From an uncultured Mucilaginibacter sp. (lineage in GTDB: Bacteria; Bacteroidota; Bacteroidia; Sphingobacteriales; Sphingobacteriaceae): a DNA stretch of 31,628 nt. Position 1 is the first letter of the stretch, and each line of letters opens with the position of its first letter. Made by a program: the position numbers and the translations under genes. Below the pieces are notes generated by a model. That model saw only the letters and a list, made by a program, of their open reading frames with translations, was not told the DNA's origin and did not search any database. The stretch is taken from contig NZ_CAMLOV010000054.1 of NCBI RefSeq assembly GCF_946481715.1, positions 1 to 31,628 of the forward strand. The letters run 5' to 3'. Of the stretch, positions 1 to 6,509 are shown piece after piece.

Positions 1-2
1 GC

Positions 3-1250
3 ATATTTGTTGTTGGCACCTTCTTTTCGGGCTTTTACCCGGCCATCGTTTTATCATCCTTTAAACCTATCGAAGTGATGAAAGGAAAACTAACCGCATC
101 GCCTAAAGGCATTGTTTTACGTAAAGGGATGGTGATCTTCCAGTTCGCTGCATCCATCTTCCTGCTGATAGGGGCATTAACTGTTTACAGGCAAATACAA
201 TTTATGCAAAGCCAAAGCTTAGGGGTAGCTATAGACCAAACACTGGTTATAAAAGCCCCGCTGGTTAAGGTGGATTCGTTCTACCGCAGCATGAGCACAT
301 TTAAACAGGAATGCTTAAAACAGCCTTCCATAAAAAGCATTACGGTATCTACATCAGTACCTGGAGAGCCCGTAGGCTGGAACGCAGGTGGCATAAAACT
401 TACCGGTGCCGCCGACAATACAGCCGATCAGTACCGTATCATTGGCGGCGATTACGATTACTTAACCGCTTATAACCTTAAACTGTTAGCGGGCCGCAAA
501 TTCTCTAAAGAGTTTACTACCGACCCGAAAACGGTTGTATTCAGCAAAACAGCTGCACGCCGCATCGGGTTTAACGCCCCCGAACAAGCAATAGGCAAAC
601 GGATAGACTTTTGGGGCGAGGTTTATACGATAATAGGCGTGGTGGATGATTTTCACCAGCAATCGTTACGCGATACATACGATGCCATTATTTTTAGGTG
701 CATACCCGATGTAAGGGGAGATGTATCCGTAAAAATAAGCACAACCAATGTTGCCCAAACCGTTGCGGCCTTAAAAACCAACTGGGATTCCTTCTTCCCA
801 GGCGACCAGTTCGATTACTTTTTCCTGGATGAGCATTTTAACGACCAATACAAAGCCGACCAACGTTTCGGGCAGGTGTTTGGGATATTTACCGTGATAG
901 CAATTTTTGTGGCCTGCTTAGGCTTGTTTGGCCTGGTATCATTCACAATTGTGCAGCGCACCAAGGAGATAGGCATCCGCAAAGTGCTTGGCGCATCGGT
1001 AAACTGTATATTGCAGTTACTGTATAAAGATTTTGCCCTGCTTATTGTTATCTCTTTCCTGGTATCGGCACCATTAGGCTGGTATGCCATCAGTAAATGG
1101 CTGGAGAGTTATGCTTTCCGCATCGATATAAACCCGGTATTATTTATTGTTCCGTTTTTAGCAGTATTGATAATTGCATTTACAACCGTATCGTGGCTGA
1201 GCGTAAAAGCGGCATTAACAAACCCTGTAAAAAGCCTCAAAACAGAATAG
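3..1250 (+). CDS. ABC transporter permease, MacB/FtsX type (5' end outside window)
   Basis: The reading frame is open from the left edge, so this is the C-terminal ~415 residues of a longer protein; the first internal ATG at 75 is not the true start. The opening residues (FFSGFYPAIVLSSFKPIEVMKG) are cut here into FFSGFYPAIV and SSFKPIEVMKG, the junction typical of Bacteroidota ABC permeases of about 800 residues with two FtsX units. Next come a membrane segment (MVIFQFAASIFLLIGALTVY), a periplasmic MacB_PCD-like domain with GVVDDFHQQSLRD, and a C-terminal FtsX domain with three hydrophobic segments and the signature RTKEIGIRKVLGAS, which contacts the ATPase. It would work with a separate LolD/MacB-type ATPase in mechanotransmission or efflux, not in classical uptake. 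The substrate cannot be told. An intrinsic terminator follows. Confidence 0.9.
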   Translation: MFVVGTFFSGFYPAIVLSSFKPIEVMKGKLTASPKGIVLRKGMVIFQFAASIFLLIGALTVYRQIQFMQSQSLGVAIDQTLVIKAPLVKVDSFYRSMSTFKQECLKQPSIKSITVSTSVPGEPVGWNAGGIKLTGAADNTADQYRIIGGDYDYLTAYNLKLLAGRKFSKEFTTDPKTVVFSKTAARRIGFNAPEQAIGKRIDFWGEVYTIIGVVDDFHQQSLRDTYDAIIFRCIPDVRGDVSVKISTTNVAQTVAALKTNWDSFFPGDQFDYFFLDEHFNDQYKADQRFGQVFGIFTVIAIFVACLGLFGLVSFTIVQRTKEIGIRKVLGASVNCILQLLYKDFALLIVISFLVSAPLGWYAISKWLESYAFRIDINPVLFIVPFLAVLIIAFTTVSWLSVKAALTNPVKSLKTE

Positions 1251-1272
1251 ATAGGCTTTCATCTATAATACT

Positions 1273-1297
1273 AAACCCGGCCAGGCAAGCCGGGTTT
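1273..1297 (+). terminator. Intrinsic terminator after the ABC permease
   Basis: A perfect 9-bp stem, AAACCCGGC pairing with GCCGGGTTT around a 7-base loop, starts 22 bases after the permease stop codon and is followed by a T-rich stretch (GTTATTT). Confidence 0.8.
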
Positions 1298-1413
1298 GTT
1301 ATTTACTTAAGGTACTTTTTTGATGGCATTTAAGGTTTTTGCACTCCTTTATTGTGTTTTTGGCACGATATTTATCCTATAGTTAATATAATAAACCATT
1401 AAATTAATTTACC

Positions 1414-1842
1414 ATGAAAAAGATAATCTTAACACTTGCTGTTATAGGCTCGTTTGCCATTGGTACAGCTGTAGCACAAGTAACTCCAACCCCTAAAAAA
1501 GATACTGTAGTAAAACCAAGGCAAAAAGTAACCCCGGCAAAGCCAACCACACCAACTACACCAACTACGCCTACAACACCTACTATGCCAACGGTGCCAA
1601 CTACGCCTACAACACCAACTATACCTAATACCCCTACAAATCCTACAAACCCAACCTATCCTACAACACCAACAAACCCAACGGTGCCAACTACACCTAC
1701 AACACCAACAAACCCAACGGTGCCAAGCACGCCGGCCCCGGTACCAACTACCCCTGCACCTGTGCCAACAACACCTGCACCTGTGCCAACCACACCGTCG
1801 CCAACGACACCAACAACGCCGCCTGCTAAACCGGGTAAATAA
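1414..1842 (+). CDS. Secreted Pro/Thr-rich repeat protein
   Basis: 142 residues. Residues 1-21 form a clear signal peptide (charged MKK, hydrophobic core, TAVA before Q), so the protein should be exported. The rest is low complexity: residues ~45-135 are built from PTTPT, PTNPT and PAPVPTTP units and contain almost nothing but Pro, Thr, Asn, Val and Ala. The DNA shows the same thing as imperfect tandem repeats of CCAACTACGCCTACAACACC-like words. Such segments are extended, flexible and often O-glycosylated or wall-spanning linkers; that is general knowledge, and no fold or function is recognised here. It stands alone between two terminators. The repeats make slippage and length variation likely. 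The antisense frame is a shadow of the repeats. The ATG follows an A/T-rich leader without a clear Shine-Dalgarno site. Confidence 0.75.
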   Translation: MKKIILTLAVIGSFAIGTAVAQVTPTPKKDTVVKPRQKVTPAKPTTPTTPTTPTTPTMPTVPTTPTTPTIPNTPTNPTNPTYPTTPTNPTVPTTPTTPTNPTVPSTPAPVPTTPAPVPTTPAPVPTTPSPTTPTTPPAKPGK

Positions 1843-1857
1843 TAGTATGTTTAACAA

Positions 1858-1890
1858 AAACAGGCCGTTGCATTTTGCAGCGGCCTGTTT
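1858..1890. terminator. Bidirectional terminator between convergent genes
   Basis: AAACAGGCCG pairs with CGGCCTGTTT, and the inner TTGC/GCAG extends the stem. The flanking A run on the left and T run on the right let it serve both the Pro/Thr-rich gene (plus) and the AHSA1 gene (minus), which converge here. Confidence 0.8.
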
Positions 1891-1908
1891 GCTTTAAATT
1901 ATATTTGG

Positions 1909-2340
1909 TTATTGTTCCTCTACAAACTTCTTTAAGCTTTCGCCCAGTATATGGTTCCAGCCACCTGAGAAACTTGAAATGGCGAAATCCGGGTTGTTTT
2001 GAGGCATGGTTTCCAAGCCGGTATGTGTAATCCGCACCAAGGTTTTATCCCCATCGGGGAAAAGTTCAAAGCTTACTTCCGAATCACCGGGATAACCTTC
2101 ATATCTCCAGGTGTAGCTCAATTTTTTTTCCGGTTCAACAGTGGTTATGCGGCAATGGTGAATGTAATTTTCGCCTTTATGCCCCTGCCCGGCAAAACTG
2201 AATTCGAAACCCACCCGGGCCTCAAAGCTATCCAGTTTAAAATACCATTGCTTCATTTTCTCATTATCGGTAAGGGCTTCCCAAACCTTGCTTACGGGCG
2301 CATTCAATGTGCGCTCCACTACCAGCGGTTTTGCTTCCAT
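1909..2340 (-). CDS. AHSA1/SRPBCC-domain protein
   Basis: 143 residues, the usual length for a single SRPBCC (START-like) domain of the Aha1/CalC type. The N-terminal motif VVERTLNAPVSKVWEALTDN and the Trp/Gly-rich C-terminal helix (SFSGGWNHILGESLKKFVEE) are characteristic. The fold is a helix-grip with a deep hydrophobic pocket; members bind small lipophilic ligands, and few bacterial ones have a known ligand. The start lies 3 bases after the stop of the ArsR gene, so the two are co-transcribed. ArsR-AHSA1 pairs are a recurrent bacterial arrangement, usually thought to sense and handle a stress or xenobiotic ligand. No catalytic residues can be assigned, so no enzyme activity is claimed. Confidence 0.9.
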   Translation of the reverse strand: MEAKPLVVERTLNAPVSKVWEALTDNEKMKQWYFKLDSFEARVGFEFSFAGQGHKGENYIHHCRITTVEPEKKLSYTWRYEGYPGDSEVSFELFPDGDKTLVRITHTGLETMPQNNPDFAISSFSGGWNHILGESLKKFVEEQ

Positions 2341-2343
2341 AAT

Positions 2344-2664
2344 TTATATTGTTTTAGTTTGTTCGTTATCCAAAAAGTTTTCCAGGGCGTCCAACTTATC
2401 ATTCCAAAATCTACGGTATTGGGCGGCCCAGTCTTCCACCTGCTTCAATTTTTTAAAATTTGCGTGACAGAAGCGCTCGCGGCCCTGCTGTTTTATCACC
2501 ACTAACCCACACTCAGTTAGTATCCTGATGTGTTTTGATATGGCGGGGCGGCTAATATCAAATTTGTCGGCTACGGCATTCAGGTTAAGCTGCTGCGATG
2601 CCAGCATGTTAATGATCTCTCGGCGGGTAGGGTCGGCAATGGCCTGGAATACATCTCTCCTCAT
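2344..2664 (-). CDS. ArsR-family winged-helix transcriptional repressor
   Basis: 106 residues with a winged helix at about residues 5-75: the opening RRDVFQAIADPTRREIINML and the recognition-helix region LNAVADKFDISRPAISKHI are classic ArsR/SmtB. The metal-binding ELCVCDL-type motif is absent; only isolated Cys52 and Cys66 are present, so it belongs with the non-metal members (SdpR-like). It is the first gene of a two-gene operon with the AHSA1 protein, 3 bases apart. Upstream are two identical 17-bp words around a TAnnTTTG promoter element, which fits autorepression. The ATG at 2664 lies about 27 bases after the predicted transcription start. Confidence 0.93.
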   Translation of the reverse strand: MRRDVFQAIADPTRREIINMLASQQLNLNAVADKFDISRPAISKHIRILTECGLVVIKQQGRERFCHANFKKLKQVEDWAAQYRRFWNDKLDALENFLDNEQTKTI

Positions 2665-2678
2665 AAAAACTGGCTATA

Positions 2679-2725
2679 TGAAACCTTTCGGTTACAAATG
2701 TATGTGAAACCTTTCGGTTACGCAA
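2679..2725 (-). promoter_or_regulatory. Promoter and duplicated operator of the arsR-AHSA1 operon
   Basis: Two perfect copies of the 17-bp word TGAAACCTTTCGGTTAC lie at 2679-2695 and 2705-2721 (plus-strand reading), 26 bp apart. Each holds the dyad AACC-4-GGTT. On the minus strand a -7 element TACATTTG occupies 2702-2695, between the two copies, and a -33 TTG lies at 2725-2723 with a 20-base spacer. One operator copy therefore sits in the spacer and the other over the transcription start: a textbook layout for repression by the adjacent ArsR protein. The sequence facts are direct; binding by this ArsR is inferred. Confidence 0.8.
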
Positions 2726-2729
2726 TATT

Positions 2730-2993
2730 ACACGATTAAAAGATTTTAAGATTTACACGATTATTTGTAAAGAATGTACTGATGAAAAAGGCTCGTGGTA
2801 AAGATTTAGACTATCCTATTCTTTATAGATCATTAATGGCGTTCCCTGCGGGCCAGGCTTTCCGCTCATACTGCACGGGCCTTATTCACAGGCTGGTATC
2901 CGCTGCAATCCTTAACGCGAGCGCATGTTATTATATCGGACGACCTTCTCCGGTTTGCAAGATCGTGTTAATCTTTAAATCACTAAATCGTGT
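2730..2993. repeat. 264-bp element with 32-bp inverted ends (MITE-like), filling the 318-base gap 2665-2982
   Basis: The left arm starting ACACGATTAAAAGATTT (2730-2762) and the right arm, read from 2993 backwards as ACACGATTTAGTGATTT, match at most positions over about 32 bases. Between them a second, inner structure opens with GCGTTCCCTGCGG (from 2839) and closes with CTTAACGCG (to 2919), giving GCGTT/AACGC ends. I remember both sequence types as dispersed intergenic repeats of Sphingobacteriales, but cannot search here. Nothing in it codes convincingly. With the arsR promoter it explains the whole gap between arsR and the GH130 gene. Confidence 0.7.
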
Positions 2994-4041
2994 CCATTGC
3001 TGCAAATATCTCTTTTACAGATAAATGTGCACCGCAAACATGCTCATCTGCAGCACCGTAGTACATGCTAATGGTATCGCCATCGTCTTCCAGAATATGC
3101 CCGTTGGTAAATACCACGTGGCCGAAGAAGCCGGTAAGCTCGTATGGTTCGGATGGTATCATAATAGGTTCTATCGTACGGGCGAGGACCTTGTACGGGT
3201 CATTAAGATCTAACAGGAACGCACCCAGGCAGTATTGGTGCTCGTAATTGGCGCCGTGATAGATCTCCAGCCAGCCTTTTTCAGTTTTGATGGGGGAGCA
3301 GCCGGCACCTACACGGGCCCGGTCCCACATGTTGGTACGGGTTTTTACAATACATTGGTGGTTACCCCAATGCACTCCGTCGGGTGATTGTGCCAGCCAT
3401 ATGTAGTTTCCTCCTATATCCACACTACTGGGGCGGTGCAGGGCGTAAAACATGCCGTTTATCTTTTCTTCAAAAATTGCGCAGTCCTTATTATGAGGCG
3501 GCAATATCATACCATGCGATTCAAAGGTTTTCCAGTCGGTAGTGGTACGCATGCCAACGCCTACGCCGCTATCGCTTACGGCCGTAAAGGTGAGGTAGAA
3601 CTTATCCTCCAGCGAGGTTACCCGGCAATCCTCTATCCCGAATGTTTGCAACGGGCCTTTTCCAAACAGGTATTTGTATCCTTCGGGCTCATAAAATTTT
3701 ATGCCATCGTCGCTGCAAAGCAATCGCAGGTGCGATAGGGTAGTGAGGTAATCCACTCCTTTATAGCGTACTACGCGGGCATCCGTGGCTATCAGGTCGG
3801 CATCATCGAGAGCAATCTCCATAATTTGGGTTTCGCCGGTGGGTGTAAGGATAGGGAAGGAAACTATTACTTCGCTTTGCTCGGGGCGCTCTGCAACGCG
3901 TACCAGCAGCCAGGTTTTACCCTCGAACCTGAACACGCCGGGGTTAAGCAGGCAGGCAATGTGCAGCCCGTCCAGGCTGGGTTTTAAGTGCGATGGGGAC
4001 AGTAAAGGGTTCTGCGGGAAACGTTTTGCAATATCTGCCAT
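2983..4041 (-). CDS. GH130-family glycoside phosphorylase-like protein
   Basis: 352 residues, the normal size for GH130, a five-bladed beta-propeller family. Most studied members are beta-mannoside phosphorylases (for example 4-O-mannosyl-glucose or mannooligosaccharides plus phosphate giving mannose 1-phosphate); some are hydrolases. The family motif appears as GIEDCR with the catalytic-acid candidate Asp138 (usually GxEDPR). The blade motifs LLNPGVF (31-37), HRPSS (202-206) and RARVGAGCSPI with GWLEIYHGA (257-264) are present. The basic residues around HRP and RARVG suggest phosphate binding, which favours phosphorolysis, but this is inferred. There is no signal peptide, so it is cytoplasmic. 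Its last residues (DTI) and stop codon lie inside the arm of the adjacent inverted-repeat element. It is divergent from tetR, and no mannan gene accompanies it. Confidence 0.88.
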   Translation of the reverse strand: MADIAKRFPQNPLLSPSHLKPSLDGLHIACLLNPGVFRFEGKTWLLVRVAERPEQSEVIVSFPILTPTGETQIMEIALDDADLIATDARVVRYKGVDYLTTLSHLRLLCSDDGIKFYEPEGYKYLFGKGPLQTFGIEDCRVTSLEDKFYLTFTAVSDSGVGVGMRTTTDWKTFESHGMILPPHNKDCAIFEEKINGMFYALHRPSSVDIGGNYIWLAQSPDGVHWGNHQCIVKTRTNMWDRARVGAGCSPIKTEKGWLEIYHGANYEHQYCLGAFLLDLNDPYKVLARTIEPIMIPSEPYELTGFFGHVVFTNGHILEDDGDTISMYYGAADEHVCGAHLSVKEIFAAMDTI

Positions 4042-4100
4042 GGTGTTACTTAGTTATTGTTAAGTATTAACAGGAAGGAACAGGGAAGGTTTGGAAATTG

Positions 4101-4199
4101 TCTGAACTCGAATTAAACGAATTTTCGAAATTTAACAGAATGCTGTTCCTATTGCTATGCATTCTGCCCATTCGTTAATTCGACAAATTCCGGTTCAGA
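4101..4199. repeat. Long imperfect palindrome, dispersed-repeat type B (copy 1)
   Basis: The left arm 4101-4143 starts TCTGAACTCGAATT and ends CAGAATGC; the right arm 4159-4199, read in reverse complement, starts TCTGAACCGGAATT and ends CAGAATGC. The arms agree at most of ~41 positions around a 15-base loop. It lies in the divergent region between the GH130 and tetR genes. A related palindrome with the same TCTGAA...CAGAATG frame is at 18186-18346. Confidence 0.75.
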
Positions 4200-4275
4200 A
4201 ACTCAATTTTAGTAAACTAAGTTGACCTATTTTTTTTCATGACAATTAAATTATACGGACTTCATTTTATCGCTG

Positions 4276-4317
4276 TACATTTGCTTAACACTGTTAAATG
4301 ATTTAATAGCAGTTAAC
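4276..4317 (+). promoter_or_regulatory. tetR promoter with TetR operator copy 1
   Basis: The -7 element TACATTTG (4276-4283) matches TAnnTTTG exactly and runs into the word GCTTAACACTGTTAAA (4283-4298), followed by TGA, TTTAAT and GCAGTTAAC. The same word, with the same TTTAAT after a 3-base gap, recurs before the RND operon at 5046. The operator covers the predicted transcription start (~4287) and ends 6 bases before the tetR ATG, consistent with autorepression. No good -33 TTG is visible. Confidence 0.75.
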
Positions 4318-4322
4318 GCACA

Positions 4323-4925
4323 ATGGCAAGTAAAGACAGAATATTGAGATTGAAAGAAGAAACCAGGGTAAATATCCTTGATGCAGCTCTTGATATTGTT
4401 AAGGAAGAAGGATGGCAGGCGCTAAGCATGCGCAAAATTGCCGACAAGATAGAATACACGGCCCCTATTATATATGAGTACTTCGCTAACAAAGAAGCGA
4501 TATTATTAGAGTTAACCCGCAAAGGTTACCTAAAACTGGCAAAGGAACTACAGGAAGCAAAAGACGCACATTATACCCCGGCGGGCCAGTTGGAAGCCAT
4601 GTGGCTTACCTATTGGAATTTTGCTTTTGCCAATAAGGAATTATACCAGGGCATGTTTGGCATCACCACCAGCTGCGCCTGCGAAATGGTAAACAAATTG
4701 CCCGAGGCCGGATTGCCCTGGGATATCATCTCGGCCTCTATTGGCCAGTTGATGAAGATAGAGGACATGGAATCTGAGGTTATTTGTACCAAGTATTATA
4801 CGTTTTGGTCGGTAGTGCATGGGTTGGTTTCAATCAACCTGCTTAACAGGGGCAATACCGATGATATTAACCGGCAGGTTTTAAGGGATGCTATCACCGG
4901 CATCATCAGGAGTATAACTCCGTAA
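4323..4925 (+). CDS. TetR/AcrR-family repressor of the efflux operon
   Basis: 200 residues. The N-terminal helix-turn-helix spans about residues 15-65 (ILDAALDIVKEEGWQALSMR, then KIADKIEYTAPIIYEYFANK). The C-terminal ligand-binding half carries FWSVVHGLVSINL, the signature region of the WHG-type TetR C-terminal domain. Members bind as dimers to palindromes and release DNA when a small, often toxic or hydrophobic, ligand binds. It lies directly upstream of an RND adaptor, pump and outer-membrane factor on the same strand. A 16-bp word is shared by its own leader and by the leader of that operon, so it very probably controls both. The inducing ligand is unknown but probably a pump substrate. 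Start chosen: the first in-frame ATG, 36 bases after the predicted transcription start. Confidence 0.93.
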   Translation: MASKDRILRLKEETRVNILDAALDIVKEEGWQALSMRKIADKIEYTAPIIYEYFANKEAILLELTRKGYLKLAKELQEAKDAHYTPAGQLEAMWLTYWNFAFANKELYQGMFGITTSCACEMVNKLPEAGLPWDIISASIGQLMKIEDMESEVICTKYYTFWSVVHGLVSINLLNRGNTDDINRQVLRDAITGIIRSITP

Positions 4926-5253
4926 TTTTTTTTCGAAAAATAAGTAGCGTTAGCTAATCTAACGCCGTTATACAATAAGGCATCTACATCATTAATATTT
5001 AAATACTACAGCTATGAAACCAAACCCGCACACCTCATATCAATCGCTTAACACTGTTAAACAGTTTAATGGTGTTACAACATATAATGCATGTTGTTGC
5101 CGTTAGCTACGCTGCAAACAACCCAGCATCTACCAACAATAAAACGAATACCACAATACAATACCTATGAACTACGCAAACGAATCCATCTACATTAATA
5201 GCCTTCGGGCAACAATTAACCCTACAAACTCACGCTCAAAATTAATTATCATC
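4926..5253 (+). other. 328-base leader between tetR and the RND adaptor gene
   Basis: No credible gene is seen here. It contains a 7-bp perfect hairpin GCGTTAG-5-CTAACGC (4947-4965) shortly after the tetR stop, without a following T run on the plus strand. It also holds the second TetR operator (5046-5077) and a small inverted repeat ACAACAT-7-ATGTTGT (5077-5097). A 30-codon frame at 5014-5106 overlaps the operator and shows no family resemblance. The remaining A/C-rich stretch to 5253 is probably the 5' untranslated leader of the efflux operon. Confidence 0.55.
5046..5077 (+). promoter_or_regulatory. TetR operator copy 2, upstream of the RND efflux operon
   Basis: GCTTAACACTGTTAAA (5046-5061) is identical to the word in the tetR leader. 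Here the full site is a good dyad: TAACAC-2-TTAAA, a 3-base centre (CAG, 5062-5064), then TTTAA-2-GTGTTA, symmetric about 5063 with only the two-base spacers mismatched. A weak TATCAATCG lies where the -7 element stands in copy 1, so the promoter may abut the operator in the same way. Confidence 0.75.
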
Positions 5254-6393
5254 ATGAAAAGTATTTTAATAGCCATCATAGCGATAGCCCTCTTCAGCTG
5301 TTCGCCAAAACAAGAGGCGGCGCAGGCCCCCGCGCCACCGGCTTTACCGGTAACCACCATCACAACGGCTACCCAAACCACTTACCAGGAATACCCTGCT
5401 GCTATTGAAGGCACGGTTAACGTGGAAATACGCCCGCAGGTAAGCGGCGCTTTAGATAAAGTATTTGTTGACGAAGGCGCATTTGTATCTGCCGGCCAGC
5501 CAATATTTAAAATAAACGAACAACCTTACCGTGCAGCTTTAAACAATGCGCTGGCAGCCTTACACGCAGCAGAAGCAGGAGCAGGCAATGCACAACTGGA
5601 AGTTGATAAACTTACGCCGCTGGTTGCTAACAAAGTGGTATCAGATTATCAGTTGAAAACCGCAAAAGCTGCCTACCAGGTTGCTAAAGCAAATATCGAA
5701 TCGGCAAAGGCAAACGTATCTACCGCCCAGATAAACTTAGGGTACACTTTAATAAAGGCACCCGTTAGCGGTTATATTGGCAGGCTGATAAAAAAACAAG
5801 GAAGCCTGGTTTCTCCACAGGATGTTGACGCCCTAACCCAGCTATCTGATGTGCACGATGTGCATGTGTACTTTTCTTTAGGCGAAAAGGATTTTGTTGC
5901 CTTTAAAGAGCAGTACCCCGGATCGACTTTAAAAGACAAACTTAAACAACTGCCTGCCGTAGCATTGCTTTTATCTGATAACAGCGAATACGCCAAAGAA
6001 GGCCATATTGATATGATAGACGGCCAGTTTGATAAAACTACCGGCGCTATCACCTTAAGGGCAAGCTTTAATAACCCACAAGGTTTATTACGCAGCGGTA
6101 ACACCGGCAAAATAAGGCTGAGCCTGCCGCACAAGGATGCGCTGATTGTGCCCGAATCTGCAACTGTAGAAATGCAGGATAAGGTATTTGTTTGGGCTGT
6201 GGCCGATAGCAACAAGGTGAAAAAGCTGCCTATTACCATTGAAGGCAAAAGCGGCAATAACTACCTGGTTAGGGCCGGTATAAAAGCAGGCGACCGCATA
6301 GTGCTCTCGGGCATAGATAAATTGCAGGAAGGCGCAGTGATAAAACCCGAACCTGTTGCAGCCGATAAAGCTGTTGCGGTAGCAAAAAACTAA
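5254..6393 (+). CDS. RND efflux periplasmic adaptor (membrane fusion protein), lipoprotein
   Basis: 379 residues from the ATG at 5254. This start is chosen over an upstream in-frame ATG at 5167 because it puts a lipoprotein signal at the N-terminus: MKSILIAIIAIALFSC, with lipidated Cys16 followed by a Pro/Ala linker. Domain order: first lipoyl half at ~57-90 (IRPQVSGALDKVFVDEGAFV), alpha-helical hairpin at ~91-162 rich in Ala, Lys and Gln, second lipoyl half at ~163-200 (KAPVSGYIGRLIKKQGSLV), beta-barrel at ~200-290, and membrane-proximal domain to the end. This is the AcrA/MexA architecture. The protein bridges the inner-membrane pump and the outer-membrane factor. It is the first gene of a three-gene operon behind the TetR operator. 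The 116-base gap to the pump gene holds a long palindrome. Confidence 0.95.
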   Translation: MKSILIAIIAIALFSCSPKQEAAQAPAPPALPVTTITTATQTTYQEYPAAIEGTVNVEIRPQVSGALDKVFVDEGAFVSAGQPIFKINEQPYRAALNNALAALHAAEAGAGNAQLEVDKLTPLVANKVVSDYQLKTAKAAYQVAKANIESAKANVSTAQINLGYTLIKAPVSGYIGRLIKKQGSLVSPQDVDALTQLSDVHDVHVYFSLGEKDFVAFKEQYPGSTLKDKLKQLPAVALLLSDNSEYAKEGHIDMIDGQFDKTTGAITLRASFNNPQGLLRSGNTGKIRLSLPHKDALIVPESATVEMQDKVFVWAVADSNKVKKLPITIEGKSGNNYLVRAGIKAGDRIVLSGIDKLQEGAVIKPEPVAADKAVAVAKN

Positions 6394-6404
6394 TAAATAA
6401 GAAT

Positions 6405-6489
6405 CAAGATATAAGAATCAGGAGTCAAGACCAGTAGGGATTGAGAGTGGAGGCCGTGAGGCGTCTTGTCTCTTGGTTCTTATATCTTG
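6405..6489. repeat. Inverted repeat between adaptor and pump genes, type C
   Basis: Two 27-base arms (6405-6431 and 6463-6489) pair at 24 of 27 positions around a 31-base loop. The left arm begins CAAGATATAAGAATCAGGAG and the right arm ends TTCTTATATCTTG. It occupies most of the 116-base gap inside the RND operon. I recall similar AAGAATCAAGA-rich palindromes scattered in Sphingobacteriales genomes. As RNA it would form a long hairpin, able to stabilise the upstream message or reduce expression of the pump relative to the adaptor. Confidence 0.8.
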
Positions 6490-6509
6490 CCTCTACAACA
6501 TAAAAAGCC

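Noticed and set aside
1360..1375. Sigma-54-like -24 box TTGGCACG upstream of the Pro/Thr-rich gene
   Set aside because: The -12 GC element is missing (TTTAT where TTGC is expected), so only half of the promoter is present and a chance match is likely.
1429..1857. Long antisense open frame opposite the Pro/Thr-rich gene
   Set aside because: It is a product of the repeated codons (Trp/Cys/Arg-rich low complexity); it has no signal or domain, and it runs over the terminator.
2782..3024. 80-codon plus-strand frame in the arsR-GH130 gap
   Set aside because: It lies across the inverted-repeat element and overlaps the GH130 3' end; there is no recognisable domain.
4059..4071. GTTAA-3-TTAAC palindrome just upstream of the GH130 start, resembling TetR operator halves
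   Set aside because: It is only a 5-bp half-site match in A/T-rich DNA, without the TTAACACTGTTAA word shared by the two real candidates.
5014..5106. 30-codon frame starting MKPNPHTSY upstream of the RND operon
   Set aside because: It contains the TetR operator, has no ribosome site or family resemblance, and the operator explains the conserved bases.
5167..5253. Upstream ATG that would add 29 residues to the RND adaptor
   Set aside because: It would bury the lipoprotein signal peptide; the ATG at 5254 gives a normal lipobox at Cys16.
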